From Desulfurispira natronophila (GTDB lineage: Bacteria > Chrysiogenota > Chrysiogenetes > Chrysiogenales > Chrysiogenaceae): a stretch of 64,000 nt of DNA. The DNA is taken from NCBI RefSeq assembly GCF_014203025.1, contig NZ_JACHID010000013.1:1-64000 (forward strand), given 5' to 3'. The position numbers and the translations under genes were made by a program. Positions 37,060-44,734 of the stretch are shown in pieces. Within the stretch, counting starts at the first letter, position 1. Each line of letters starts with the position of its first letter. The notes under the pieces are model-generated. The model had not been told where the DNA came from and made no database searches. It saw only the letters and a program-made list of their open reading frames with translations.

Positions 37060-38103
37060 TTATGGTAGCTGATTATTTACTGAGCCATGAGTTTGATGAT
37101 TTGTTTTTTGCGCTTTGTCTAAAATGACAAGCAACTCATCATCGGACAGATACTCCAGGATCAGTTGGCGGTTAAGCAGCCCACGCTCATGACCTCTTTG
37201 AGCGGCCTTTTGAAAGTAAATGCTGGCTGTGATGAGATTTTGTTCAACCCCATTTCCTTCGGCATACAGAGTTCCCAGGTTATTTAAAGCGGCTCCATCT
37301 CCATGAGCAGCTGCCCTTGCATACCAGTATCGTGCCATGTTTATATCCTTATCAACTCCTTCGCCTCGACTGTACAGGTACCCCAGGTTGTACTGAGCCC
37401 GCACGTACCCTTTTTGTGCGGCTCTTTTGTACCAGCGAATAGCCTCAATGCGATTTCGGCTTACTCCTTCGCCATAGTAGTACATAGTTGCCAGGTTGTG
37501 CTGAGCTTCCAATGACCCATTTTGGGCAGCTTTGAGATGCCACTCATAAGCTCTTTCATGATCAGGGGCGTTTACACCCAGCCCCAATGCATAAAGAGTG
37601 GCAAGGCTGAACTGTGAGGCAGGTAAGCCACTTTCAGCAGCTTGCTCAAACCAATGTAATGCCAGTTGATAGTCACGGGGAACTCCGTCTCCGCGGGCAA
37701 AGTGTGTGGCAAGTCTCTCCTTTGCCAGTGGTACTCCAGCCTCAGCAGCAGCTTTGAACCAGTCAACAGCTTCACTGTGGTCGACCTCCATGTTTAACCC
37801 GTCAGCAAGTGAAAGGCCCATCATGTATTTGGCCTCTGGCTTACCTTGTAGAGCAAGCTCTTGCAGTATGGGCATAATATGAGAAGAATCTTGACGATAA
37901 AATGCTATCAAAATTCTCCGCCACTGCTGATCCTGGAAGCTTTTTTCTGAGACAGTGCTGAATATGTCTAAGTCGAGTACGTTATCTATATCATGTGGAG
38001 GATAAGGTTCGTTGAAGTAAACCAACTCGTCTGCGCGGGCAGACATTGCAATCAGAAGTATGGTAGCAAGGGTAAGGATTCTTGATAGGTTGCCGTAGAT
38101 CAT
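37060..38103 (-). CDS. Exported Sel1-repeat protein
   Basis: A 347-residue protein with a signal peptide (LATILLIAMSARADE) and about six Sel1-type tetratricopeptide repeats between residues 85 and 320, each with the pattern A..WF..AAE.G...A...L...Y..G.GV. Sel1 repeats form a solenoid that binds partner proteins, usually in the periplasm or outer envelope. It is divergent from the DUF6485 gene and leads the two-gene unit with the methyltransferase. No enzymatic domain is present. Confidence 0.87.
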   Translation of the reverse strand: MIYGNLSRILTLATILLIAMSARADELVYFNEPYPPHDIDNVLDLDIFSTVSEKSFQDQQWRRILIAFYRQDSSHIMPILQELALQGKPEAKYMMGLSLADGLNMEVDHSEAVDWFKAAAEAGVPLAKERLATHFARGDGVPRDYQLALHWFEQAAESGLPASQFSLATLYALGLGVNAPDHERAYEWHLKAAQNGSLEAQHNLATMYYYGEGVSRNRIEAIRWYKRAAQKGYVRAQYNLGYLYSRGEGVDKDINMARYWYARAAAHGDGAALNNLGTLYAEGNGVEQNLITASIYFQKAAQRGHERGLLNRQLILEYLSDDELLVILDKAQKTNHQTHGSVNNQLP

Positions 38104-38287
38104 ATTATCCTGCCATTTAAAGATTAAATTTAATTATATATCACTACAGGCTGAAGAAGCAAATGCCCATCCAGGTACGCCAAGCTATTACTTTGCCGTT
38201 TATAGTAATGATATATTGTGGTAACAATTAAGTTTCCGTTATTTGATTATATTTGCAAGGAAATAAACCTTATGGAGGATGATGCAT

Positions 38288-38479
38288 ATGCCCTGCGAGA
38301 ATATTAAAGTCCAGTGCTCCTGTACTTTTCCCGGTTGCCCGCGCAAAGGCAACTGCTGTGAATGTGTAGCCTATCACCGTAAGAAAAAACAGGTTACTGC
38401 ATGTTTTTTTTCGCCTGAAGCTGAGTCAAGTTATGATCGCTCTGTAACCAATCTGGCCCGAGATCACAGATTGCTATAA
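38288..38479 (+). CDS. Small cysteine-rich protein (DUF6485-like)
   Basis: A 63-residue protein with nine cysteines in its first 40 residues (MPCENIKVQCSCTFPGCP, GNCCECVAYH), suited to metal binding. It resembles the small DUF6485 proteins of anaerobes; function unknown. GGAGG at 38274-38278 is nine bases before this ATG; two upstream in-frame ATGs are too close to it. The stop is two bases before the GTG of the next gene. Confidence 0.7.
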   Translation: MPCENIKVQCSCTFPGCPRKGNCCECVAYHRKKKQVTACFFSPEAESSYDRSVTNLARDHRLL

Positions 38480-38481
38480 AC

Positions 38482-39609
38482 GTGTCAAAAAATACTCATT
38501 GGCTGCTTTATGGTGCAAGCGGATATACAGGCAGATTGGTAGCCAAAGAAGCTGTGCGTCAAGGTATAGCTCCGATACTTGGTGGGCGCTCACTTCACTC
38601 CCTTACCTCAGTGGCGGCAGACTATAATCTGACTTGGCGCCTTTTTGATCAGCAGCAAGCTTGTCCATCCGTATTAGATGGTGTGTCGCTTGTCGTAAAC
38701 TGTGCTGGTCCTTTTGCAGAAACCGCACCATGGCTGGCACGTCTTTGTGTGGAGTGTGGCGTCCATTATATTGACATTGGTGGTGAAGTCAGTGTGGTGC
38801 AGCAGCTCCTTCAGTTGGATGCATCTGCTCGCTCACATGGTGTGGCCATAGTCCCTGCCTGTGGCTTGGCCTCAATAGCTACGGATTGTCTCGCGCAAGC
38901 ATTACTGAAAAAACTCCCAACACCCACTCATTTACGATTTGCTGTTGAGTATTGTCATCTTCCCTGCCGGGGCAGTGTTGAAAGTGTGCTTCTGGCTCTC
39001 CTGGGATGGCGCAAAGGTTTGTCAGTAGCTGCCGGGTCGTTGCGCACAGCAGTGTTAAGTCTTGGCTGTCTGCCTCTGAGTAGAAGAGAGCGTAAAATCG
39101 AAGTCAGTCCATGGGGAAGTAAGACCATACAAGTAGGCTTTGATGGCCAAATTCGGCACGCAACACTGTTTCCTTGGCCAGATGCATTCTGCCTTTACCC
39201 AAGCACACAGGTGGCAAATATTGAAAGCTACCTTGTGTTAAAGCCATGGGAGATTCGTGTTCTGAAAATGGTACCTTATATGAGCCCATTCTTGCAGCTT
39301 CCGTTAATTCAGCGCTCGATGCTGGCTCGCCTTCCTGCTAATTATGTTCCAAAGTTTCCAATTGGAGGCCAAAACAGGATTTGGGCAAAAGCCATCTCAG
39401 GTGACCATGAAGCTCAAGGGTGGCTTACCCACAAACCTGGGCAACACATGTCGGGTTATGATTTTACTGTATTCGGCGTGTTGGCAGTTGCCAAGCGAAT
39501 GCTGGCAAATCGTGACCACCCTGTCGGTTTTTGCTCTCCGGCTCAGGTGGCAGGAGATGATCTTTGGCATGATATAGTAAACACCGAGTTATGGGTCGAC
39601 TCACAGTGA
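38482..39609 (+). CDS. Saccharopine dehydrogenase-like oxidoreductase
   Basis: A 375-residue NAD(P)-binding protein of the saccharopine dehydrogenase/trans-acting enoyl reductase group. LLYGASGYTGRLVAKEAV is the Rossmann motif; NCAGPFAETAPWLARLCVECGVHYIDIGGE and ACGLASIATDCLAQ are typical of the SCCPDH-like branch. The substrate is not known; true saccharopine dehydrogenases and the carboxynorspermidine synthase at 48095 differ in sequence. It starts with GTG, has no ribosome site of its own, and probably depends on coupling with the cysteine-rich gene just upstream. Confidence 0.82.
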   Translation: MSKNTHWLLYGASGYTGRLVAKEAVRQGIAPILGGRSLHSLTSVAADYNLTWRLFDQQQACPSVLDGVSLVVNCAGPFAETAPWLARLCVECGVHYIDIGGEVSVVQQLLQLDASARSHGVAIVPACGLASIATDCLAQALLKKLPTPTHLRFAVEYCHLPCRGSVESVLLALLGWRKGLSVAAGSLRTAVLSLGCLPLSRRERKIEVSPWGSKTIQVGFDGQIRHATLFPWPDAFCLYPSTQVANIESYLVLKPWEIRVLKMVPYMSPFLQLPLIQRSMLARLPANYVPKFPIGGQNRIWAKAISGDHEAQGWLTHKPGQHMSGYDFTVFGVLAVAKRMLANRDHPVGFCSPAQVAGDDLWHDIVNTELWVDSQ

Positions 39610-39850
39610 CGCTCCATCTCTGTACTTTTCAATATCTGACTGATCATGTAAGATTATTTTTTATACTCTCAGAAGCACAAAATAAGTTTCACAAGACAGG
39701 TACTAGGTTGCTAGAAATATCTGTGCAATAACCCACGAGGATTGTTGAGGGACGCAGCATGAATATTGCAACCAAGATGTTTTAAAATATTTTACACTTA
39801 TCGCCTCATAGAATTGACAGTCGCAATTACGGTATCAAGAAAGGCACCTC

Positions 39851-40600
39851 ATGGAAATTCGTTTGCAAAAAATACTGGCCCAGGCAGGAGTTGCTTCCAG
39901 ACGCAAAGCAGAAGAGTTTATCGTTGAGGGGCGGGTGATGGTAAATGGCAAAAAGGTAACGGAGCTTGGCGCTAAAGCTGATCCTGATCATGACTTTATT
40001 GCTGTTGATGGTAAAAAAATAGATATATTCCGCTCCCATACTTATATAATTCTTCACAAACCAACTGGATACATCACCTCGACTTCAGATGACAAGGAGC
40101 GGCCTGTTGTAATGGAGCTTCTACCGAATTCAAAAGAGCGGCTGGTGCCAGTTGGGCGACTGGACTGGGACTCTTCAGGCCTACTTATACTTACTAATGA
40201 TGGTGATTTGGCCTACATTATGACTCACCCTGCATTTCATGTGCCCAAGACCTACATGGTCCGCTTGGATATGCCTCTGAAACCAGAGCACCTTCGTCAG
40301 CTGGAGCAAGGGGTGGAAATCGATGGTAGGCGCACCCAGCCGGCCAAATTGCGTCTTGTCAATACCGGTAATCAGAAGAAAGCTACTAATCAATGGTATG
40401 AGATTACTATAACAGAGGGGCGTAACCGACAGGTTCGCCGTATGTTTGAAACGGTTGGTTATACTGTTCGCAAGCTCAAGCGAACCAGTGTGGGCGATAT
40501 TTTGCTGGGGGGAATTGCCACAGGGAAGTACCGCTATGCCGAGCCTTGGGAGATTGAGTATTTTGCCAAACTAAAACAGCAGAAACTAGACAGGAAATAA
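39851..40600 (+). CDS. rluB: Ribosomal large subunit pseudouridine synthase (RsuA/RluB family)
   Basis: A 249-residue enzyme that converts a uridine of 23S rRNA to pseudouridine. An S4 RNA-binding domain fills residues 1-60 (RLQKILAQAGVASRRKAEEFI), and the catalytic domain has D105 in VGRLDWDSSGLLILTNDG, with EGRNRQVRRMFETVGY near the C-terminus. This pattern fits RluB/RluE better than RluA. It is the first gene of the operon with pyrD, pgm, ftsB and pyrE. The specific position (2605) is inferred by family. Confidence 0.92.
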   Translation: MEIRLQKILAQAGVASRRKAEEFIVEGRVMVNGKKVTELGAKADPDHDFIAVDGKKIDIFRSHTYIILHKPTGYITSTSDDKERPVVMELLPNSKERLVPVGRLDWDSSGLLILTNDGDLAYIMTHPAFHVPKTYMVRLDMPLKPEHLRQLEQGVEIDGRRTQPAKLRLVNTGNQKKATNQWYEITITEGRNRQVRRMFETVGYTVRKLKRTSVGDILLGGIATGKYRYAEPWEIEYFAKLKQQKLDRK

Positions 40601-40602
40601 GT

Positions 40603-41502
40603 ATGAAACCACTTGTTTTGCGCGATACAGTTTTTCCAAACCGGGTAATGGTTGCCAGCGGTACCTTTGGCTATGGATTGGAGTTTAATGACTACTTCCC
40701 TGTTTCTCGGTTGGGCGGGATCAGTGTAAAAGGCCTGAGTTTAAGTGGAAGCCAGGGTAATGCCATGCCGCGCATTGCCGAAACCTATGGTGGCATGCTC
40801 AATGCCATTGGTCTGCAGAACATTGGAGTACAGTCATTTGTTACAGAAAAACTGCCCCAGCTACGAGAAATCGGTGCAACGGTTATTGCCAATTTTTATG
40901 GCAATACGGTTGATGAATATGTTGCCTGTGCTCAGGCCCTGTCTGTAGATGGAATTCATGCCCTGGAGATGAATATATCCTGCCCCAATGTTAAGAGTGG
41001 TGGTATTGCCTTTGGCTCAGATGTTGAAATGACCCGCAGTGTGGTGCAGGCGGTTCGAGAGTCAACCGATAAGCCTCTTATTGTAAAGCTTAGCCCGAAC
41101 GTGGCAGATATTCGGCCTTTTGCTGAAGCTTCTGTCAATAGCGGTGCCGACAGCCTGAGCTTGATCAACACCCTGATTGGCATGGCTATTGACATTAAAA
41201 CCCGCAAGCCACGTATTGCCAACTTGACTGGTGGTTTAAGTGGCCCTGCCATCAAGCCGGTTGGCATACGCATGGTATATCAAGTGTGCCAGGTTACAGA
41301 CGTGCCCGTCATTGGTATAGGGGGGGTTATGAATCGTGATGACGCTCTGGAGTATTTTTTAGCGGGAGCAAGTGCCGTGCAAGTAGGCACCGCAAACTTC
41401 ATCAATCCTGCAGCATCCCTGCAGATACTGGAAGAACTGGAAAGTTTTTTTGTTAACAATGCAATAGATTTTGACCAATATCGAGGAGGGGTAATAATAT
41501 GA
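40603..41502 (+). CDS. pyrD: Dihydroorotate dehydrogenase, class 1B catalytic subunit
   Basis: FMN enzyme oxidising dihydroorotate to orotate in pyrimidine synthesis. The 299 residues carry ASGTFGYGLEF and NISCPNVKSGG with the active-site base Cys127, marking class 1; NLTGGLSGPAIKP and GIGGVMNRDDALEYFLAGASAVQVGT bind FMN. The class 1B enzyme uses NAD+ through a PyrK iron-sulfur subunit; no pyrK is in the window. It begins two bases after rluB and overlaps pgm by ATGA. PyrE, the next enzyme of the pathway, lies at the end of the same operon. Confidence 0.94.
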   Translation: MKPLVLRDTVFPNRVMVASGTFGYGLEFNDYFPVSRLGGISVKGLSLSGSQGNAMPRIAETYGGMLNAIGLQNIGVQSFVTEKLPQLREIGATVIANFYGNTVDEYVACAQALSVDGIHALEMNISCPNVKSGGIAFGSDVEMTRSVVQAVRESTDKPLIVKLSPNVADIRPFAEASVNSGADSLSLINTLIGMAIDIKTRKPRIANLTGGLSGPAIKPVGIRMVYQVCQVTDVPVIGIGGVMNRDDALEYFLAGASAVQVGTANFINPAASLQILEELESFFVNNAIDFDQYRGGVII

Positions 41503-42884
41503 TAAGCTTTGGCACCAGCGGTTGGCGCGGTCATCTGGCCTACGATTTTACCTTTCAGGGGGTTGCGTGTGTCACCAAAGCGATTGCTGAAGTGGTAAAA
41601 AAAGGTCCAAACGTAGCCAATGGTGTTGTTATTGGCAGAGATCCCCGTTTTCTGACAGAGAAGTTTGCTCGAGATGCAGCTCGTATTCTGGCAGCCGAAG
41701 GAGTTGCCGCGCATCTGATCGAAAGAGACATACCCACACCTGTTATATCTCACGCGATTATTCATAACCAGCTTGCTGGCGGTATAAACTTTACCGCAAG
41801 CCATAATCCCAGCGACTACTCTGGCATGAAGTACTCCATGCCAAGTGGTGGTCCTGCACTTCCCCAGGTCACCCAGGAAATTGCTCGCATTGCTAACGAA
41901 CTTTTGGTTAATGACTGGCAACCTGAATTCAGCGATAAATATCTCATTATGGATCCACTGGAAGACTACTATCAGGCCATAGAGAGGATCGTAGATTTTC
42001 AGCTTCTGGCGCCATATAAATACGCTCTTAATCCGGTATACGGAACTGCTCGTGATGTCCTGGATGAGCTTTTGCGTCGCAATCAGGTGAGTTACGATAT
42101 TGTCAATGACTTTCGTGATCCTTACTTTGGCGGATATCCACCTGAACCTGCAAAAGAAAATATCCAGGATTTTATTGATTTTATTCAGCCGACCCATGCT
42201 TTGGGGTTAATGTGCGATGGTGATGGCGATCGCTTTGGTATACTTGAAAACACGGGTGAGGTACTTAATCCCAACGATGTGGCAACAGTACTGGCATGGT
42301 ACCTGATAGGTGAGAAAAAGATGCCTGGTGGAACTGCCCGTAGTGTTGCCACAACCCACATGCTGGACAAGGTGGCTCGCTATTTTGGAAGAGAGCTCTA
42401 TGAGACACCAGTTGGGTTCAAGTGGCTAGGTGAGTTGATTAGTAACGATAAAATAGCGATAGGTGCTGAGGAAAGTGCTGGGCTCTCTGTCTATGGACAC
42501 GTGCCAGAGAAAGACGGTATATTGGCAGTTCTGCTGGTGGCCGAGGCAGTAGCTTTTTACAAGAAGAGCTTTTCTGAAATACTACAGGATATACGTAATG
42601 CCGTAGGGACATTGATTTGTCAGCGAATCAACCTTTCACTTGATGGCCTGGACATGACGGCTATTCGCTCTGCACTGGATCAGGACGTGCAGGAATTGGG
42701 CGATGTGCCAGTGCAATCTATAAACCGTACTGAGGGAGTCAAGTTTATTGTTGATAGCGAACGATGGATACTTGTGCGTCTCTCTGGTACAGAGCCAGTA
42801 GCGCGCGTTTATGCAGAGGCACCTAGCGAGGCTGAAGTTCAGCGCCTCTTGGATGTAGGAAAAAAATACCTGTTGAGCAAATAA
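41499..42884 (+). CDS. Phosphoglucomutase/phosphomannomutase
   Basis: An alpha-D-phosphohexomutase of 461 residues. GTSGWRG opens it, S101 in TASHNPSDYSGMK is the phospho-serine, CDGDGDRFGI binds the metal, EESAG the sugar, and RLSGTEPVARVYAE the phosphate. TASHNP with DYSG is more like the phosphoglucomutase type than the glucosamine mutase GlmM. It could supply glucose 1-phosphate for the UDP-sugar and glycogen enzymes in this window; sugar preference is not settled. It overlaps pyrD by four bases. Confidence 0.9.
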   Translation: MISFGTSGWRGHLAYDFTFQGVACVTKAIAEVVKKGPNVANGVVIGRDPRFLTEKFARDAARILAAEGVAAHLIERDIPTPVISHAIIHNQLAGGINFTASHNPSDYSGMKYSMPSGGPALPQVTQEIARIANELLVNDWQPEFSDKYLIMDPLEDYYQAIERIVDFQLLAPYKYALNPVYGTARDVLDELLRRNQVSYDIVNDFRDPYFGGYPPEPAKENIQDFIDFIQPTHALGLMCDGDGDRFGILENTGEVLNPNDVATVLAWYLIGEKKMPGGTARSVATTHMLDKVARYFGRELYETPVGFKWLGELISNDKIAIGAEESAGLSVYGHVPEKDGILAVLLVAEAVAFYKKSFSEILQDIRNAVGTLICQRINLSLDGLDMTAIRSALDQDVQELGDVPVQSINRTEGVKFIVDSERWILVRLSGTEPVARVYAEAPSEAEVQRLLDVGKKYLLSK

Positions 42885-42888
42885 AGCT

Positions 42889-43191
42889 ATGGGCAGGAAT
42901 TTGCTTATACCTCTCATAACCATCTGTTTTGCCGTAGGGTTTCTTGTTTCATTTGTCTTTAGTGATATGGGATATTTGCGATATCGTGAAATTTTGCAGG
43001 ATCGTGAAGACTTGGAAACCCGGCTGCGTGACGTAGCTTACGAGGCGAACCTGGTTGAGAACGAAATTCATCGATTGACCGATGACCCTGATCATCTGAT
43101 TCGCATGGCACGGCAAGAACTAGGTATGATACTCCCCGGAGAACGGGTTATAAAAATACTGGATGGAGAAGTTGATTATGATGACCAATGA
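42889..43191 (+). CDS. Septum formation initiator (FtsB/DivIC-like)
   Basis: A 100-residue bitopic membrane protein. One helix spans about residues 5-25 (LLIPLITICFAVGFLVSFVF), then a coiled coil (LQDREDLETRLRDVAYEANL) and a conserved end, HRLTDDPDHLIRMARQELGMILPGE, which is the FtsB/DivIC signature. It is expected to join FtsL and FtsQ at the division site. It starts four bases after pgm and overlaps pyrE by 14 bases. Confidence 0.86.
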   Translation: MGRNLLIPLITICFAVGFLVSFVFSDMGYLRYREILQDREDLETRLRDVAYEANLVENEIHRLTDDPDHLIRMARQELGMILPGERVIKILDGEVDYDDQ

Positions 43192-43765
43192 AGCTGTTCT
43201 TGAAGTATTCAAAGAAACCGGTGCCTTGCTCAAGGGACATTTTTTGCTCACCAGTGGTAAGCACTCGGATAGTTATCTTCAGTGTGCCCGGGTTATGCAA
43301 TATCCTCGCAAGGGTCAGCAACTTTGCTCAGAGCTGGCAGCCAAAATTGAAGACGAGATTGACGTGGTGCTGGCCCCAGCCTTGGGAGGTATACGCGCAG
43401 GTCATGAGGTAGCACGAGCGCTGGGAGCGAGATCTATTTATGCAGAGCGAGAGCACGGGCAGTTTACCTTGCGTCGTGGTTTTGTTTTGCAGCCCGGAGA
43501 ACGCGTTCTTATTGTTGAAGATGTTATTACAACGGGTGGCAGTGTAAAGGAAGTTATTAAATTGGCACTGGCCCATGGTGCTAATGTGGTACGAGCCGCT
43601 TCACTGGTAGATCGCAGTAATGGCACCGCCGAATTGGGTACCCCATACACCAGCTTACTCAGCCTGAGTGTACCAGTGTATGACGCTGAGGAGTGTCCTA
43701 TGTGCCGCGAAGGAAAAATTGATTTGGTGAAACCAGGTAGCCGTGACCTGATAAAACAAGTTTGA
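43178..43765 (+). CDS. pyrE: Orotate phosphoribosyltransferase
   Basis: Joins orotate and PRPP to orotidine 5'-phosphate. The 195 residues contain LLTSGKHSDSYLQC, APALGGIRAGHEVAR and the PRPP loop VLIVEDVITTGGS. The ending CPMCREGKIDLVKPGSR with its Cys pair is of the longer archaeal/bacterial OPRT type. GGAGAA seven bases before the ATG at 43178 (a second ATG follows at once) supports this start. It is the last gene of the operon and is followed by a strong terminator. Confidence 0.94.
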   Translation: MMTNEAVLEVFKETGALLKGHFLLTSGKHSDSYLQCARVMQYPRKGQQLCSELAAKIEDEIDVVLAPALGGIRAGHEVARALGARSIYAEREHGQFTLRRGFVLQPGERVLIVEDVITTGGSVKEVIKLALAHGANVVRAASLVDRSNGTAELGTPYTSLLSLSVPVYDAEECPMCREGKIDLVKPGSRDLIKQV

Positions 43766-43821
43766 CGAAAAGTATAGATCAACCTTAATTAAGCTTTTTA
43801 CGCTTATGGGTGAGTTCTATC

Positions 43822-43856
43822 CACAGCCTTCCCTGATCGTGACAGGGAAGGCTGTG
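43822..43856 (+). terminator. Strong terminator after pyrE
   Basis: CACAGCCTTCCCTG (43822-43835) and CAGGGAAGGCTGTG (43843-43856) form a perfect 14-bp stem with a 7-base loop, followed by TTGTGTTATT. It closes the rluB-pyrE operon. Confidence 0.85.
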
Positions 43857-44039
43857 TTGTGTTATTGTACTGCTTCTTAATTGCAAAATTACAGATTGTT
43901 TAAAACTACGTGGTGCATAATGCTTCCTGGCTCAGGTATCGTTCACAGCATGGGCATTCACTGAATAGAATCGACATGGCAGTCATACCCATTTGCTTTC
44001 AGGTTAAAGCGATGGAAGTTTCAAGAAAAAAGGATTTAC

Positions 44040-44639
44040 GTGGATATCAAACTCATACTTATGCCATTTATCGGAATGTTTATTGGGTGGGGAACCAATA
44101 TGTTGGCTATACGCATGTTGTTTCGCCCCCACAGACCATTGCGCATTTTGGGTTTTAACTTTCAGGGCATACTCCCAAAAAGGCGGGTTGAGATAGCGCG
44201 TAAAATAGCAGGAACGGTGCAAGAAGAGCTGCTAAGTGTCCATGAAATTACCCATATTTTTCATGGATTTGATATGCGTAGTCGCATAGAAACCGCAGTG
44301 GATCATCTTATCCGCGAAAAATTACGAACTCGCATCGTTGAAAAAATCCCCATGATGAGCTCTATGGTAGATAGCCTTATTCCCAAGATACGTCCAGTGG
44401 TGGTAGAGGACTTTTATCAACAAGCACTGCAATTAAAGCAAGAGATGATTGACAAGATTCACCGTGAGGTGGATATACGTGATATTGTCGAAGAGAAGCT
44501 CAACCAGTTTGATTTGAACGAGTTTGAAGCTATGATTCAACGCCTGGCACGACAGGAGTTGCGTCACATTGAAATACTCGGCGCCATATTAGGTTTTATG
44601 ATTGGGTTGATTCAATCTTTAATTGTCGTGTATTTTTGA
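44040..44639 (+). CDS. DUF445 family membrane protein
   Basis: A 199-residue protein of the DUF445 (YheB) family, function unknown. The N-terminal segment LMPFIGMFIGWGTNMLAIRMLFRPHRPL contains the family's GWGTNxLAIRMLF and the C-terminus LGAILGFMIGLIQSLIVVYF a second membrane helix. The middle is helical and charged. It starts with GTG, six bases after AAGGA. It stands alone between the pyrE terminator and ileS. Confidence 0.85.
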   Translation: MDIKLILMPFIGMFIGWGTNMLAIRMLFRPHRPLRILGFNFQGILPKRRVEIARKIAGTVQEELLSVHEITHIFHGFDMRSRIETAVDHLIREKLRTRIVEKIPMMSSMVDSLIPKIRPVVVEDFYQQALQLKQEMIDKIHREVDIRDIVEEKLNQFDLNEFEAMIQRLARQELRHIEILGAILGFMIGLIQSLIVVYF

Positions 44640-44734
44640 TGCCATTATTTTCAGCCATAATGCGGTCGACTTATAATAGATGATATAAATCAACAGGCTG
44701 TGAGCCATAGCAGTTAATGAAGGAGAATACCGGT

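Noticed and set aside
41280-42197. Minus-strand open frame of 305 codons opposite pgm
   Set aside because: It lies entirely over the clear pyrD end and pgm gene, has no recognisable motif, and its residue mix is that of an antisense shadow.
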